The notes: generated by a model from the letters alone, not told the origin. DNA of 64,000 nt from Paenisporosarcina sp049671445 (GCF_049671445.1 NZ_JBATUX010000028.1:1-64000), one strand, 5' to 3'. Numbered from the stretch's first letter, positions 9,529-18,610 are shown. Program-made: numbers and translations.

Positions 9529-9746
9529 TTGTTAAAGACATCTTTTCAAAGCTGGATGTCCCAAATTTGTTAAACCGCTCATAGACGACAAAGATTCGCC
9601 GATAGCCACATCTTTTGCGCTCATAGTCGACAGAGATCCGCTGATAGTCAACACAAAACCGCTCAAAGCATAAAAGAATCACTCTAAATATTTCCAAAAC
9701 CAATAACTTGAATTGTTAAAGACATCCTTCAAAGCTGGATGTCCCA
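9529..9746. repeat. Duplicated 34-bp hairpin flanking a tandem repeat
   Basis: Two near-identical copies (9529-9563 and 9713-9746) of a sequence containing GACATC, CAAAGCTG and GATGTC lie in direct orientation. Each can fold into a small hairpin (GACATCC/GGATGTC in the second). They bracket the 21-bp tandem repeat described separately. Confidence 0.75.
9575..9679. repeat. Tandem array of about five 20-22 bp units
   Basis: Units begin at 9575, 9597, 9617, 9638 and 9659 and follow the pattern CCGCTCATAGTCGACA plus four to six A/T-rich bases. They diverge by several bases each. They are contiguous, with no spacers. A 62-residue reading frame on the minus strand is produced by the repeat (recurring VDYxR) and is not a credible gene. 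Confidence 0.75.
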
Positions 9747-9756
9747 CTTTTTGTTG

Positions 9757-9850
9757 GTTGCGACGAGTAACCGCAGCAGCAAACTCTTTTCTTTGCAGAA
9801 GAATAGTTGGCTCTTTCTGAACGTGCTACTAGCGAAAATGTACGATAAAC
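9757..9850. repeat. Dispersed repeat family 2, copy
   Basis: It contains GCGACGAGTAACCGCAG followed by GTTGGCTC, GAACGTGC and a terminal ACGATAAA. The same blocks in the same order recur at 18.9-19.0, 19.3, 33.0 and 33.4 kb. Confidence 0.6.
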
Positions 9851-9876
9851 ATAATCTAACTGAGCCTTAGTTTAAG

Positions 9877-11196
9877 TTATCCCATTTTATAGTCATTTGA
9901 ATCATGTTTTACTCGTAAATGAATGATTAATCCAATGACCGTCATGACAATTAGGGTCGATAGAGCAATCCGACTTGCAAGGGGTCCATAATCTTGTAAT
10001 TGATACGTAATGGTCCCGTACAGGACTGGCCCAATGATGGAGGATACTTTACCGGAGAATGCAAAGAGTCCAAAGAATTGTCCTCTCTTGTCTTCTGGTG
10101 ACAATTCAATAATAAGTGTACGAGATGTAACCCACATTGAACCTAAAGATACACCAAACATGCTTCCAGCGATCCAAAACATCCATTGATCATAAGCAAA
10201 AACTGCTACAAATAAAGAGACTATCATAAGAATCGCAACTATACTGACAGCATTCTTAGCTCCAATACGTTTAGTGATATAGCCAAAAACAAACGAACCA
10301 ATAACGGTTGAAATCGTAGATACAAGGTATAGAACAATAAATTGCCCAGATGAGAAACCAACTATGACAGTGGCATAAATCGCCATCATTGCAATTGTTG
10401 TAGCAATGGCATCGTTAATAAAGAAGTAAGCAATCATAAATGTGAAAACAGATTTATGAGACTTCATGTCTTTGAAAGTATTGATAATCTCTTTGTAGCC
10501 ATCAAAGAATGACCCTTGGATTCGTTGATTTTTAGGTATAGGAGTATCTTTATTTATAAAAAATAATGGCAATGAAAATAACAAATATAAAATCGCTGTA
10601 GGAATGAATGCTCGATGAAATTCACCATCACTTACAAGCAAATAAACAAGCAATCCAAGGATTGTTCCAATATACCCAACTGCTACTCCAAACCCGGATA
10701 TTAAAGGCATCTCTTGCTTTGTGCCTAAATCACTCATCATGGAATCATAAAAGACTAGACTCGAGTTAAAAAAGAATTTTGCTATAACAAAACTTATAAC
10801 AACTAAGGCATAAGACAGAGGGACTCCCCACAAAAGAGACTCGCTTTCAATTCCACCAAAAACCCCCATCATAAAAGTGGCGATGATGGATATTGAGGCA
10901 AACCACACGATAAATCTCTTTTTGTATCCTGTTCGATCAATCCACACACCGAATAAAGGAGAAAACATAACTAAGAAAAAGCTTGCAATTGCATTCGCAT
11001 AAGACACAAACGTGCTAGCTACTTGTTGTCTTGCCTCACTGGTTCCAATGACTTCATCCGTGTAGAAAGGGAAAAAAATAGTGTTAATATTGGACGAAAA
11101 GATTGTGTTAGCAAAATCATAAAAAGCCCAAGATAAAATCGGTAATGATAGGTAAAGAGCTATTGGACTCCGAGGAGTCGTTTGTTGATGGTCCAC
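9877..11196 (-). CDS. MFS transporter, Atg22/UMF1-like
   Basis: About 439 residues with 12 predicted membrane helices. The opening segment SWAFYDFANTIFSSNI is the signature of the Atg22/UMF1 (vacuole effluxer-like) branch of the major facilitator superfamily; a central GxxxDRTGYKK-type loop follows. The substrate is unknown; fungal members export amino acids. The likely start is GTG at 11196, seven bases after GGGGTG, rather than the upstream in-frame GTG at 11211. It follows ykwC by about 26 bases and probably shares its transcript. Confidence 0.85.
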   Translation of the reverse strand: MDHQQTTPRSPIALYLSLPILSWAFYDFANTIFSSNINTIFFPFYTDEVIGTSEARQQVASTFVSYANAIASFFLVMFSPLFGVWIDRTGYKKRFIVWFASISIIATFMMGVFGGIESESLLWGVPLSYALVVISFVIAKFFFNSSLVFYDSMMSDLGTKQEMPLISGFGVAVGYIGTILGLLVYLLVSDGEFHRAFIPTAILYLLFSLPLFFINKDTPIPKNQRIQGSFFDGYKEIINTFKDMKSHKSVFTFMIAYFFINDAIATTIAMMAIYATVIVGFSSGQFIVLYLVSTISTVIGSFVFGYITKRIGAKNAVSIVAILMIVSLFVAVFAYDQWMFWIAGSMFGVSLGSMWVTSRTLIIELSPEDKRGQFFGLFAFSGKVSSIIGPVLYGTITYQLQDYGPLASRIALSTLIVMTVIGLIIHLRVKHDSNDYKMG

Positions 11197-11222
11197 TCTA
11201 ACACACCCCACTATTTTTTATT

Positions 11223-12095
11223 CTATTTATCGTACGCTTTTATCAAACTTTGAGTCCCTTCATTTTCAAATCCTTGCTCCGCTAAGTTCCTATACATTGA
11301 ATAAGCCATTTCCAAACCAGGTAAAGTTAAATTCATTTTTCGGGATTCATCTAAAGCAATGCCCATGTCTTTTATGAAGTGTTTCATGTAAAAACCAGCT
11401 TCATAATCATCGTTTAACATTCTTGGCGCTAAATTAGTTAATGACCACGATCCTGCAGCACCTGTAGTAATTGATTTTAAAACCAATTCTGGATCTAGCT
11501 TAGCCTCTCTTGCATACGTAATCGCTTCACATGCGGCAATCATGGTTGACGCTATGCCGATTTGATTCGCCATTTTTGTATGTTGACCCGCTCCAGCTTT
11601 ACCTTGATATACAACGTTCTGACCGAACAAAGAAAACAACGGTTGAATTTTATCGAAAACTTCTTTGTCTCCACCAACCATAATCGATAATAAACCTGAC
11701 TTCGCTCCAACATCCCCACCTGAGACGGGTGCATCAAGTGAACTCATACCAACTTTTTGTGCTTTATTGTATAGTTCGATTGCAAGAGTGGGTGTAGATG
11801 TAGTTAAATCGATAACAATTAGACTAAATTTGCCGTTTTCAAAAATGCCATTCTTTCCATAATAAACTTCTTCAACGTCTGTTGGATAACCCACCATCGT
11901 GAAAATAACTTCTACTTGCGCAGCAACTTCACCAGGAGACTCTGCCCACGTTGCACCTAAATCTAGTAAATCTTGTGCCTTTTCTTTAGTACGTGTATAA
12001 ATTGTTACTTCATGACCTGCCGAAAGTATATGCTTGACGATACTTTTCCCCATGACCCCAGTGCCTACAAAACCAACTTTTGCTTTTTGACTCAT
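11223..12095 (-). CDS. ykwC: 3-hydroxyisobutyrate dehydrogenase-family oxidoreductase, YkwC-like
   Basis: 290 residues. An N-terminal Rossmann fold (VGFVGTGVMGKSIVKH) is followed by the substrate signature DAPVSGGDVGA and the family lysine in GAGQHTKMANQ, then an all-helical C-terminal domain. This is the beta-hydroxyacid dehydrogenase family and is closest in pattern to B. subtilis YkwC, whose substrate is not established. GGAGG stands before the ATG. It is the first gene of a two-gene unit with the MFS gene. Confidence 0.85.
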   Translation of the reverse strand: MSQKAKVGFVGTGVMGKSIVKHILSAGHEVTIYTRTKEKAQDLLDLGATWAESPGEVAAQVEVIFTMVGYPTDVEEVYYGKNGIFENGKFSLIVIDLTTSTPTLAIELYNKAQKVGMSSLDAPVSGGDVGAKSGLLSIMVGGDKEVFDKIQPLFSLFGQNVVYQGKAGAGQHTKMANQIGIASTMIAACEAITYAREAKLDPELVLKSITTGAAGSWSLTNLAPRMLNDDYEAGFYMKHFIKDMGIALDESRKMNLTLPGLEMAYSMYRNLAEQGFENEGTQSLIKAYDK

Positions 12096-12266
12096 TATGT
12101 AACCTCCAAGTTGTTAATAATTTCTATTATTATTAGTTTATCAAAGTTCATAGATTTAAGCATCGGAACATTCCGAAAATAGAAAAATTCTTTTCTTGTT
12201 CTTGGCTAAATTTCATATGTTGAAGTGTGATAAAAGCGCAGGGGAAAACATATGCACAAAAAAAAG

Positions 12267-12298
12267 TAGGACACATTCCTCTCGGGAAATGTGTCCTA
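12267..12298 (-). terminator. Terminator after the MoxR-DUF58 operon
   Basis: An 11-bp perfect stem TAGGACACATT/AATGTGTCCTA with a 10-base loop. On the minus strand a run of nine Ts follows, 60 bases beyond the DUF4129 gene. Confidence 0.92.
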
Positions 12299-12360
12299 TA
12301 AAAAGGGGGAAATGAGAATGTTGCTGTGTTCAATTATAATATGCCCACAATTCTTTTTAT

Positions 12361-13605
12361 CTAAACCTCTTTATCAAAATATTTTAATAAAACTTTTTTT
12401 AATTCATTCATAAACCATTCCCCGTCTTTTGCGTCCATTTGTTGTCCACTATAACGCACCAAATCATAAACCTCATAGAAGCTTTCAGGAACCTGCCACT
12501 GTTCTCTGGTAAACCATTCTCGAACGGTTTCGTTTTGTTTCCTGCTATATCCCATTTGTCCTACGTTGCTTTCAAAGTCACGATATTTTTCACGAACTAA
12601 GTTCGTATCCATCGAGTAAAGCCATGTGGTTGATAACACTTTTCCTTCTTTAGAAAGTTCACTGCCACTACGGTCATATTGAATTTTTTCTTTTGCAACT
12701 TCAATCTTTTCAGTTTTATTCTTTGATAAACGCCAAACAAGTATTCCAATTCCAAGGATACTGACACAAACAAGGATGGCAAACCAAGGAAAATTAGCAG
12801 GTGCATCTAGCCATTCCGCTTGTTGTGTTTGAGCCTGTTTTACTTCTACTTTACCTTTTCGAGCGGTTTTAAAAATTTCTGGTGGATTAGTGGATTGCAG
12901 AAAGGTGTTTTGTAACCATACAAACAACAGACCAACTGGATACAAAATAAATTCGATAATGTTCCCGAATAACATAACAAACCATTCTCGAGCCTTGCTA
13001 CCTATTCCAACCATTAAAGCAAAGGTAACTGCTGCAAAACTGATGATACTGAAGTAAATGAAAAGCACTTTCGAAAAAGGTACATGATGTGCAACTTTTG
13101 ATCGCAACCACTGGACGACGATTCGATCTAACAAGAACAATACGGAGCCAACAATCGCAAGTATGACTAAATCTCGAAGAAGTTGAGCCATATTTAAAAC
13201 CGTTATTAAAAAATATGATAATGCAAACATCACCACTAACAAAGTAAAGAAAGGTCCATCATGAGTTGCATCTTCTTGCAGTTTGGCATATCTCTCTTGA
13301 ACTCGCCACACTGAGAAGGCAATAATAACCACAAGGAGCCAAAAGGGCGCACCAAATAAAAATATAGTCAATCCAACAACCACAGAAACAACTAGGGTAA
13401 TAGCAATTTGGTATCCGGTTTTTAGAAATAACAAATTAACGGCAAAAGCAATACTAAACAATACTGCTAGCCATAAGAAAGCAGGATGCATTAAAGTTTC
13501 ACTCGGAATAAATAACAACACAAAGGAAACCAACCACGCATCTTGCAAAAACTTTCCAAATGATTCATATTGCACTAACGACCTTGAAGGGGCAGTTCTT
13601 TCCAC
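12361..13605 (-). CDS. DUF4129-type membrane protein, third gene of a MoxR operon
   Basis: 414 residues: about nine hydrophobic helices up to residue 290 (the last about 273-289), then a cytosolic C-terminal region whose last 100 residues resemble DUF4129. In most Bacilli the third gene of this operon (yebA-like) also carries a central transglutaminase domain; no Cys-His-Asp transglutaminase core is present here and the protein is about 300 residues shorter. GTG at 13605 follows GGAGGTG by seven bases, and the gene overlaps the DUF58 gene by 31 bases, which suggests translational coupling. Confidence 0.75.
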   Translation of the reverse strand: MERTAPSRSLVQYESFGKFLQDAWLVSFVLLFIPSETLMHPAFLWLAVLFSIAFAVNLLFLKTGYQIAITLVVSVVVGLTIFLFGAPFWLLVVIIAFSVWRVQERYAKLQEDATHDGPFFTLLVVMFALSYFLITVLNMAQLLRDLVILAIVGSVLFLLDRIVVQWLRSKVAHHVPFSKVLFIYFSIISFAAVTFALMVGIGSKAREWFVMLFGNIIEFILYPVGLLFVWLQNTFLQSTNPPEIFKTARKGKVEVKQAQTQQAEWLDAPANFPWFAILVCVSILGIGILVWRLSKNKTEKIEVAKEKIQYDRSGSELSKEGKVLSTTWLYSMDTNLVREKYRDFESNVGQMGYSRKQNETVREWFTREQWQVPESFYEVYDLVRYSGQQMDAKDGEWFMNELKKVLLKYFDKEV

Positions 13606-14759
13606 GGTACTTCACCTCCAAGACTTTGATTTAATCTGACGTTCACATGAATATCTTTGGACCATTTCGCGACGTAAGATGCCATCTCTTTTACATCATG
13701 CGTGAAAATTACAACCGATACTGGCAAGTTCTCATGCATATCCATATGTGACAACATTAGGTTAAAAGGAATTGTATTATCATTTTTTGATAGGATTGAA
13801 AGCAACTCCATTGCTTTTTGATGTTGCTTTTGTCCATCTCCAATAGGTAAATACAAATAAGGCGTAACCCCAAAGGACCTGACATTGACAGAGAGCGCAA
13901 ACGGAATTCCCTCGCGATAGAAGTAGTCAACAAAAGAGGCAATATCCTCAATGCGCTCTTCTAGATCCGCAATAATGGAGTATCGATTGACCACGTTCAA
14001 TACGAGTAATGCGGATTCATTTGCTACTTGAGTAAAAACTTTTGTTTGCAGCTTTTGCATTCTTGCGCTGGCTTTCCAGTGAATATGATGGAATTGATCT
14101 GCTGGCCCATAATCTCTCGTACCTACAGGAGAAAACAAGTCTTGAAATAACGAATGTTTATACTCACTGTCCCCTGGTTTTAATGGTGAAGCTTTACGCA
14201 TGTTTTTTAACGGATACATATTCGGATAGACCAATTGCTCCATTAATATTAGAGGTTTATGTAATAATACAACTGATCCTTCACCGAATAAGTGAGGGAC
14301 AGTTAATTCCAGTTTTTTTAATCTGGACAATCCTCTTTTTTGACCTTCGATTGGTATTGTTACTGTCACAACTTCATTTGTTCCAATCGTTAATGGAACC
14401 ACAATTTCAATGAGCTGAGTATGACCCACATGTACATTCACAAGTGGTTTCACCGCATCTTGAAATTGCAATCTCAGTTGTCCATTCCAAATAGGTACTC
14501 CCTTATTTTCAAAAGTTAATTCCCAATTTGATTGACCGCCTTTTAGCAACCGGCCTCTTTTCTTATTGTTTAGCAACGTCAATTTCTGACCAACCTGTTT
14601 AAAATAAAGGATTTGCATGAAAGTTATAACAGCGAAAAAACAAAAAACACCTGCCGCAATATACTGCACAAGGATCACTGACATGATAAAACATAGAAAA
14701 ATAATGGTAAGAACCCAATTCGTTTTTGTGGACCCATAGTAATCACGTTGCCAAGTCAT
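13575..14759 (-). CDS. DUF58 domain protein
   Basis: 394 residues with two N-terminal membrane helices (about 15-55) and the DUF58 signature around residues 212-233 (GTRDYGPADQFHHIHWKAS). This family has a von Willebrand-A-like fold and works with MoxR AAA+ ATPases. Its start overlaps the MoxR stop by 4 bases (ATGA), so the three genes form one operon. The operon's role in Bacilli is not established; relatives are implicated in envelope stress or protein maturation. Confidence 0.88.
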   Translation of the reverse strand: MTWQRDYYGSTKTNWVLTIIFLCFIMSVILVQYIAAGVFCFFAVITFMQILYFKQVGQKLTLLNNKKRGRLLKGGQSNWELTFENKGVPIWNGQLRLQFQDAVKPLVNVHVGHTQLIEIVVPLTIGTNEVVTVTIPIEGQKRGLSRLKKLELTVPHLFGEGSVVLLHKPLILMEQLVYPNMYPLKNMRKASPLKPGDSEYKHSLFQDLFSPVGTRDYGPADQFHHIHWKASARMQKLQTKVFTQVANESALLVLNVVNRYSIIADLEERIEDIASFVDYFYREGIPFALSVNVRSFGVTPYLYLPIGDGQKQHQKAMELLSILSKNDNTIPFNLMLSHMDMHENLPVSVVIFTHDVKEMASYVAKWSKDIHVNVRLNQSLGGEVPWKELPLQGR

Positions 14760-15694
14760 CTTGCCATAGCCTCTACAGGCGCTTGAACTGATTGAATGAT
14801 TTCTCTCAAAATATCTGCGGGCTCACGTATTAACATGCCTTCTGCTGTCAGCATAAGACGATGAGTAGATAGTGGTTCTACCATTAATTTAACATCATCT
14901 GGGATAACATAAGAACGACCTTTTATAAAAGCATGCCCTTGAGCAGCATGAAGAAGCGCAAGCGCAGCTCGGGAACTCAAACCCAATTCGACATGGGGAT
15001 GCAGCCGAGATGCATGGATGATTTGTAAAATATACGTCTCAATATCTTCATGGACGACCACTTTTCTGACAGCACTACGCCATTGTTGAACGTCTTCGAT
15101 ATCAATTATGGATAAAGTTTTAACTTCACCAGGCGCTTGACTAAATTCTTTCAATATCTTTCTCTCTTCTTCAAAGCTTGGATATTTAATTTCAATTCGG
15201 AACAAAAAGCGATCTAGCTGAGCTGCAGGCAATGAAAAAGTTCCTTGCTGGGACTCAACTGGATTTTGAGTGGCAATAACCATGAAAGGTTCTGGCAATT
15301 GTATCGTTTCCCCATCAATTGTCACTTGCTTCTCCTCCATGGATTCAAGAAGACTTGACTGTGTCCTTGGAGTAGCTCGATTAATTTCATCTGCAAGTAA
15401 GATATTCGTAACCACAGGACCCGGTCGCATGATAAATTCTTGCGACTTAGGATCAAAATAACTAATTCCAGTTACATCAGAAGGTAATACGTCTGGAGTA
15501 AATTGTAGACGTTTAAACTTACCTTTAAACGAATGGGCAAACGATTTGGCCATCATTGTCTTACCAGAACCAGGAACACTTTCAAGTAAAACGTGACCTC
15601 CTTGAATTAATGCAATGATCATAAAATCTATTTCTTTTTCACGCCCAATGATTGCATCATTTAATGTTTTTCTTAATTGATTTAATTTTGACAA
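14756..15694 (-). CDS. MoxR-family AAA+ ATPase
   Basis: 312 residues. Walker A is PGSGKT at 41-46 and Walker B is LLADEIN ending at 105; the family block ATQNPVESQGTFSLPAAQLDRF follows with the sensor residues. MoxR proteins act as chaperone-like ATPases for VWA/DUF58 partners. TTG at 15694 is the start, five bases after GGGGGAG. It is the promoter-proximal gene of the MoxR-DUF58-DUF4129 operon. Confidence 0.93.
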   Translation of the reverse strand: MSKLNQLRKTLNDAIIGREKEIDFMIIALIQGGHVLLESVPGSGKTMMAKSFAHSFKGKFKRLQFTPDVLPSDVTGISYFDPKSQEFIMRPGPVVTNILLADEINRATPRTQSSLLESMEEKQVTIDGETIQLPEPFMVIATQNPVESQQGTFSLPAAQLDRFLFRIEIKYPSFEEERKILKEFSQAPGEVKTLSIIDIEDVQQWRSAVRKVVVHEDIETYILQIIHASRLHPHVELGLSSRAALALLHAAQGHAFIKGRSYVIPDDVKLMVEPLSTHRLMLTAEGMLIREPADILREIIQSVQAPVEAMAR

Positions 15695-15785
15695 TGTAAC
15701 TCCCCCAATTCCAATTGTATAAGTATACCAAATTTAAAAATATATTAAGAATATAGAAATTAATCTGATAATTACTAATAAAAAA

Positions 15786-15812
15786 AACTAAGCAATCATT
15801 TGCTTAGTTTTT
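15786..15812 (-). terminator. Terminator of the Spo0E-like gene
   Basis: Stem AACTAAGCAA/TTGCTTAGTT with a TCAT loop; the stop codon of the small gene lies in the stem, and seven Ts follow on the minus strand. Confidence 0.92.
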
Positions 15813-15992
15813 GATTAGTTTCATGTTGTATGTAGGATTTTCAGGATAATTTTTCCTATGATATGCATTTAATAGTTGATCTAGCTTTTCACTTAGTTGG
15901 ATGGTATTAACGTTTCCAAAACCATTCTCTAGCGCAGACTTAATCATCTTTTCCCTAGTAAGTTCTAATTCATCAAGAATTGATTCTGTCAC
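15804..15992 (-). CDS. Spo0E-like aspartyl-phosphate phosphatase family protein
   Basis: 62 residues in two helices. The second contains QLSEKLDQLLNAYHRKN, which fits the Spo0E-family motif SxxLDxLIxxY. Spo0E-type proteins dephosphorylate Spo0A-P and delay sporulation; others act on different regulators. The start is GTG at 15992 with AAGGAGG six bases upstream. It is a single-gene unit, and the phosphatase target cannot be read from sequence. Confidence 0.82.
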   Translation of the reverse strand: MTESILDELELTREKMIKSALENGFGNVNTIQLSEKLDQLLNAYHRKNYPENPTYNMKLIKN

Positions 15993-16084
15993 ATTATACC
16001 TCCTTTAACGAACCTTTTTATCCATTATTATACACTAAGATTAGCGAAATAACACATTTTCATTGCGACAAAATACGACATTTT

Positions 16085-16273
16085 TCAGCTTCTCGCATCA
16101 TTTTCATATGTATAAATAACGACTCCACCTTGTTTTGCAATGCCGCGAAAATGCTTAAAATCTTTTCTTTGAATAAGAATTTTACGAAACTCTAAAAAAT
16201 GTTCTTTTTCTATTGTAATTGAAGTAATATTTCCTTCTTTTAAACCTTCTAATTGTTGTTCATATGTATTCAT
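16085..16273 (-). CDS. Small protein of unknown function
   Basis: 62 residues, not recognised. A good AAAGGGGTC ribosome site precedes the ATG and the sequence is mixed and globular-looking (LEFRKILIQRKDFKHF, then GGVVIYTYE), so it is probably a real gene. It is divergent from the YkvS-like gene across a 119-base gap. Confidence 0.6.
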   Translation of the reverse strand: MNTYEQQLEGLKEGNITSITIEKEHFLEFRKILIQRKDFKHFRGIAKQGGVVIYTYENDARS

Positions 16274-16392
16274 TTTAAGACCCCTTTATTGTTAAAAATA
16301 ATTATGATTTAATGATGTTTTCAGAAAATACTTTACGTTACAAAAAATTTCATGCAAACTATTGATATGAGCGCATGAAGGAGCTGAAGTTT

Positions 16393-16614
16393 GTGGTAAT
16401 CGCAACGGTTGGATCTATTATTGAGTTTAAAGATGGATTGCAAGGAATAGTAGAAAAAGTAAATGAAAACTCGGTTATCGTAAATGTTTCCATAATGGAA
16501 AACTTTGAGGAACTCGAGGTTGAAGAAAAGACTGTTGTCAATCACAAACGGTATAAAATAGTATACCTTAAAGAGCAAGAGTCTTCACCCATGACAGATG
16601 AAGAACAAGAGTGA
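16393..16614 (+). CDS. ykvS: DUF2187 protein, YkvS-like
   Basis: 73 residues. The core GSIIEFKDGLQGIVEKVNEN and TVVNHKRYKI match the YkvS/DUF2187 family, a small KOW-like beta-barrel of unknown role. AAGGAG at 16378-16383 lies nine bases before GTG at 16393, which is the better start than the in-frame ATG at 16375 that sits inside the ribosome site. The stop is near the CPBP gene, so the two are likely co-transcribed. Confidence 0.82.
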   Translation: MVIATVGSIIEFKDGLQGIVEKVNENSVIVNVSIMENFEELEVEEKTVVNHKRYKIVYLKEQESSPMTDEEQE

Positions 16615-16649
16615 ATCTTTTTAATACGGTGTACAGGAGGTTTTCAGTA

Positions 16650-17264
16650 TTGAATATTTTAGCTCCTAATTTACGATGGATTGCCTTACTTATTGGCGTC
16701 TATGTATTACTTTCATTCACGTTTTTTAACGAAACTATTTTTTGGTATATGTATACATTTACCATGCTATTATTTATGGCCTTATCTTTCGTCCTTGTTA
16801 AAATGGAAGACGAAGTACAAACATGGGAGTACTTAGTATTTGGTATAGGATATGGTACACTCACCTATGGACTTATTGCAACCGCTTATCGGTTTGCGTC
16901 TATTTTCACTGATGCTGCAGCGATTTCAGTCGAGCGATTTTTAACTGATTATGGTCCAACCACAGTGTGGCACTATTTATTATTGATGTTAATTATTGCA
17001 CCAGGTGAAGAATTATTTTGGCGTGGTTTTATCCAACAGAAGTTAAAGGATTACATGAGTCCATTCTTTGCTGTATTAGTCGCTTCATTACTTTTCGGAT
17101 TGTCTATGGCTTTTAGTGGATTTTGGTTAGGCGTCGTTGCAGCAGTTACTTCTGGGATGCTATGGGGAATTTTATACGAATGGAAAAAAAGTATGCCACT
17201 TATCATCATTGCTCATATCACAATGACCATCCTATTATTTCTCATTCTTCCTCTTAATACCTGA
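16650..17264 (+). CDS. CPBP-family intramembrane protease-like protein
   Basis: 205 residues with about seven membrane helices. Motif 1 of the CPBP (Abi/Rce1-like) family is present as EELFWR, and a late histidine occurs in IIAHITM. The second-motif histidine (normally FxxxH) is absent: the segment reads FGLSMAF. The start TTG at 16650 has AGGAGG nine bases upstream, whereas the in-frame ATG at 16611 has no good site. CPBP proteins cleave prenylated or signal-peptide substrates or confer bacteriocin immunity. Confidence 0.8.
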   Translation: MNILAPNLRWIALLIGVYVLLSFTFFNETIFWYMYTFTMLLFMALSFVLVKMEDEVQTWEYLVFGIGYGTLTYGLIATAYRFASIFTDAAAISVERFLTDYGPTTVWHYLLLMLIIAPGEELFWRGFIQQKLKDYMSPFFAVLVASLLFGLSMAFSGFWLGVVAAVTSGMLWGILYEWKKSMPLIIIAHITMTILLFLILPLNT

Positions 17265-17313
17265 AACATTGTTCAATTACATCATGATTATGACTTAAAG
17301 GAGAACTAGTAAA

Positions 17314-17967
17314 ATGAAAAAAACATGGCTTTTATTTGCATCAATTACACTTGCTATTTCCATGCTAACTGCATGCAATTCAACGGATAAAGCAAACGAC
17401 AATGAGGATAAAACAGATTCTCAAGTAGAAACTACTGATGAGACAACTGGTGAGGGAACTGAAGCAGAACAAAAGACTACCAAAAAGAGGGATTCTGAAA
17501 AGACTCTTACTTATTCAGTTAAAAAGGAAGTAAAAGAAGATACTGCTATCTTAACAGAAAGTGACGATCAAAATTTTTCGCTATATAAACTAGATGGTTT
17601 TAGTTTAAAAGGTGATGAGCCTAGTATGGATTCACTTTACTTAGATGATAATCCAGCTGTATTTATGAAAGTTGAAACCATCTCAAAGGATGAAGCTTCT
17701 GTAGAAATCATCGCTAAAAATATGAAGGAATCAATTGCATCTGTCAGTATTAACAAAGAGCCAATAGAGATTGGTAAAGATAAATTACCACAAGGCGAAG
17801 GTGTATTAAATACAAGTGGATTTCAAACAACTTTTGAATTGGGTACAGTATCTGGATATGTGTTTGAACAAGGAAATCTTATTGTGCGTCTTACCATTTT
17901 CGATCAAAAGAGCGTGAACTTAACAGATGCGTTCTTGAAAATGGGCGAAACAATAGCCTCAAAATAA
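17314..17967 (+). CDS. Lipoprotein of unknown function
   Basis: 217 residues with a type II signal peptide: positive start, hydrophobic core and lipobox LTAC at about residue 21, then a Glu/Asp/Thr-rich linker to about residue 70 and a compact domain. AAAGGAG precedes the ATG. It sits behind the CPBP gene and ends in a strong terminator. I do not recognise the globular domain. Confidence 0.85.
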   Translation: MKKTWLLFASITLAISMLTACNSTDKANDNEDKTDSQVETTDETTGEGTEAEQKTTKKRDSEKTLTYSVKKEVKEDTAILTESDDQNFSLYKLDGFSLKGDEPSMDSLYLDDNPAVFMKVETISKDEASVEIIAKNMKESIASVSINKEPIEIGKDKLPQGEGVLNTSGFQTTFELGTVSGYVFEQGNLIVRLTIFDQKSVNLTDAFLKMGETIASK

Positions 17968-17970
17968 TAA

Positions 17971-18005
17971 AAAATTCCGGCTCACTTAGATGAGCCGGAA
18001 TTTTT
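17971..18005. terminator. Bidirectional terminator
   Basis: AATTCCGGCTCA/TGAGCCGGAATT with a 6-base loop, A-run on one side and T-run on the other. It serves the lipoprotein gene and the convergent MarR gene. Confidence 0.93.
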
Positions 18006-18008
18006 ATG

Positions 18009-18455
18009 TTAATAAGATAAATCTTTAATCGATAAACCCAACTTTTTCAGCAAAACAATCGCTTGCTGCTTTTCTTCTGAATCAAGAGCACTCATTATTT
18101 CATGTAACTGTTTCTCATGCTCGGGAAACAGTTCATTCATAAAGGCTTCCCCTTCAGGTGTAATCTCAGCAAATGTCACTCTTCGGTCAGATGGACAAGA
18201 CACTCGGTGTATAAAGCCTCTTTTCTCAAGCTTATCAATTACATACGTAATTGACCCACTAGCTAATAAGATTTTATTACCGATTTTTTGTAAAGGTTGT
18301 CTTCCCTTATGGAACAATAACTCTAAAACAGCAAATTCAGTAGGGTTTAAGCCGTTCTCTTGAAAAAATTGATTTGTACATTCATGCAATGATTTATTTG
18401 CTCTAGAAAGCACAATAAATAATTTTAAGGATTGTGCTAGTTCTTCAGATTTCAT
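18009..18455 (-). CDS. mhqR: MarR-family regulator, MhqR-like
   Basis: 148 residues with a winged helix-turn-helix: LNPTEFAVLELLFHKG, ILLASGSITYVIDKLEKRGF and the wing SDRRVTFAEIT. These blocks match MhqR (YkvE), which represses dioxygenase and reductase genes that detoxify catechol and quinones in B. subtilis. ATG at 18455 follows AAAGGTGAT and is preferred to the upstream start at 18476. The target genes are not next to it here. Confidence 0.78.
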   Translation of the reverse strand: MKSEELAQSLKLFIVLSRANKSLHECTNQFFQENGLNPTEFAVLELLFHKGRQPLQKIGNKILLASGSITYVIDKLEKRGFIHRVSCPSDRRVTFAEITPEGEAFMNELFPEHEKQLHEIMSALDSEEKQQAIVLLKKLGLSIKDLSY

Positions 18456-18475
18456 CAATATCACCTTTATTCCCA

Positions 18476-18502
18476 ATATCTCTAGTTAAAGCTAGTATAT
18501 AG
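18476..18502. promoter_or_regulatory. Possible MarR operator
   Basis: CTAGTTAAAGCTAG within a longer A/T-rich imperfect dyad lies just upstream of the MarR-type gene, where autoregulatory operators of this family usually sit. The match to the published MhqR operator is weak. Confidence 0.3.
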
Positions 18503-18610
18503 GGAATAGAAGAAGTTTGTCAAAATGCTTAGGATGATGATTATTTCCAAGGTGCGATCGTAGCTTTTCTTTAGTAGTAATCGATTATTCTATTCGTGCT
18601 TATTTAAACA

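Noticed and set aside
9575..9679. Possible CRISPR array
   Set aside because: Units are only 20-22 bases, contiguous and diverged, with no unique spacers and no cas genes.
9515..9703. 62-codon frame on the minus strand
   Set aside because: It is a by-product of the 21-base tandem repeat and has no ribosome site.
14042..14413. 123-codon plus-strand frame
   Set aside because: It lies antisense within the DUF58 gene and has no ribosome site or protein-like pattern.
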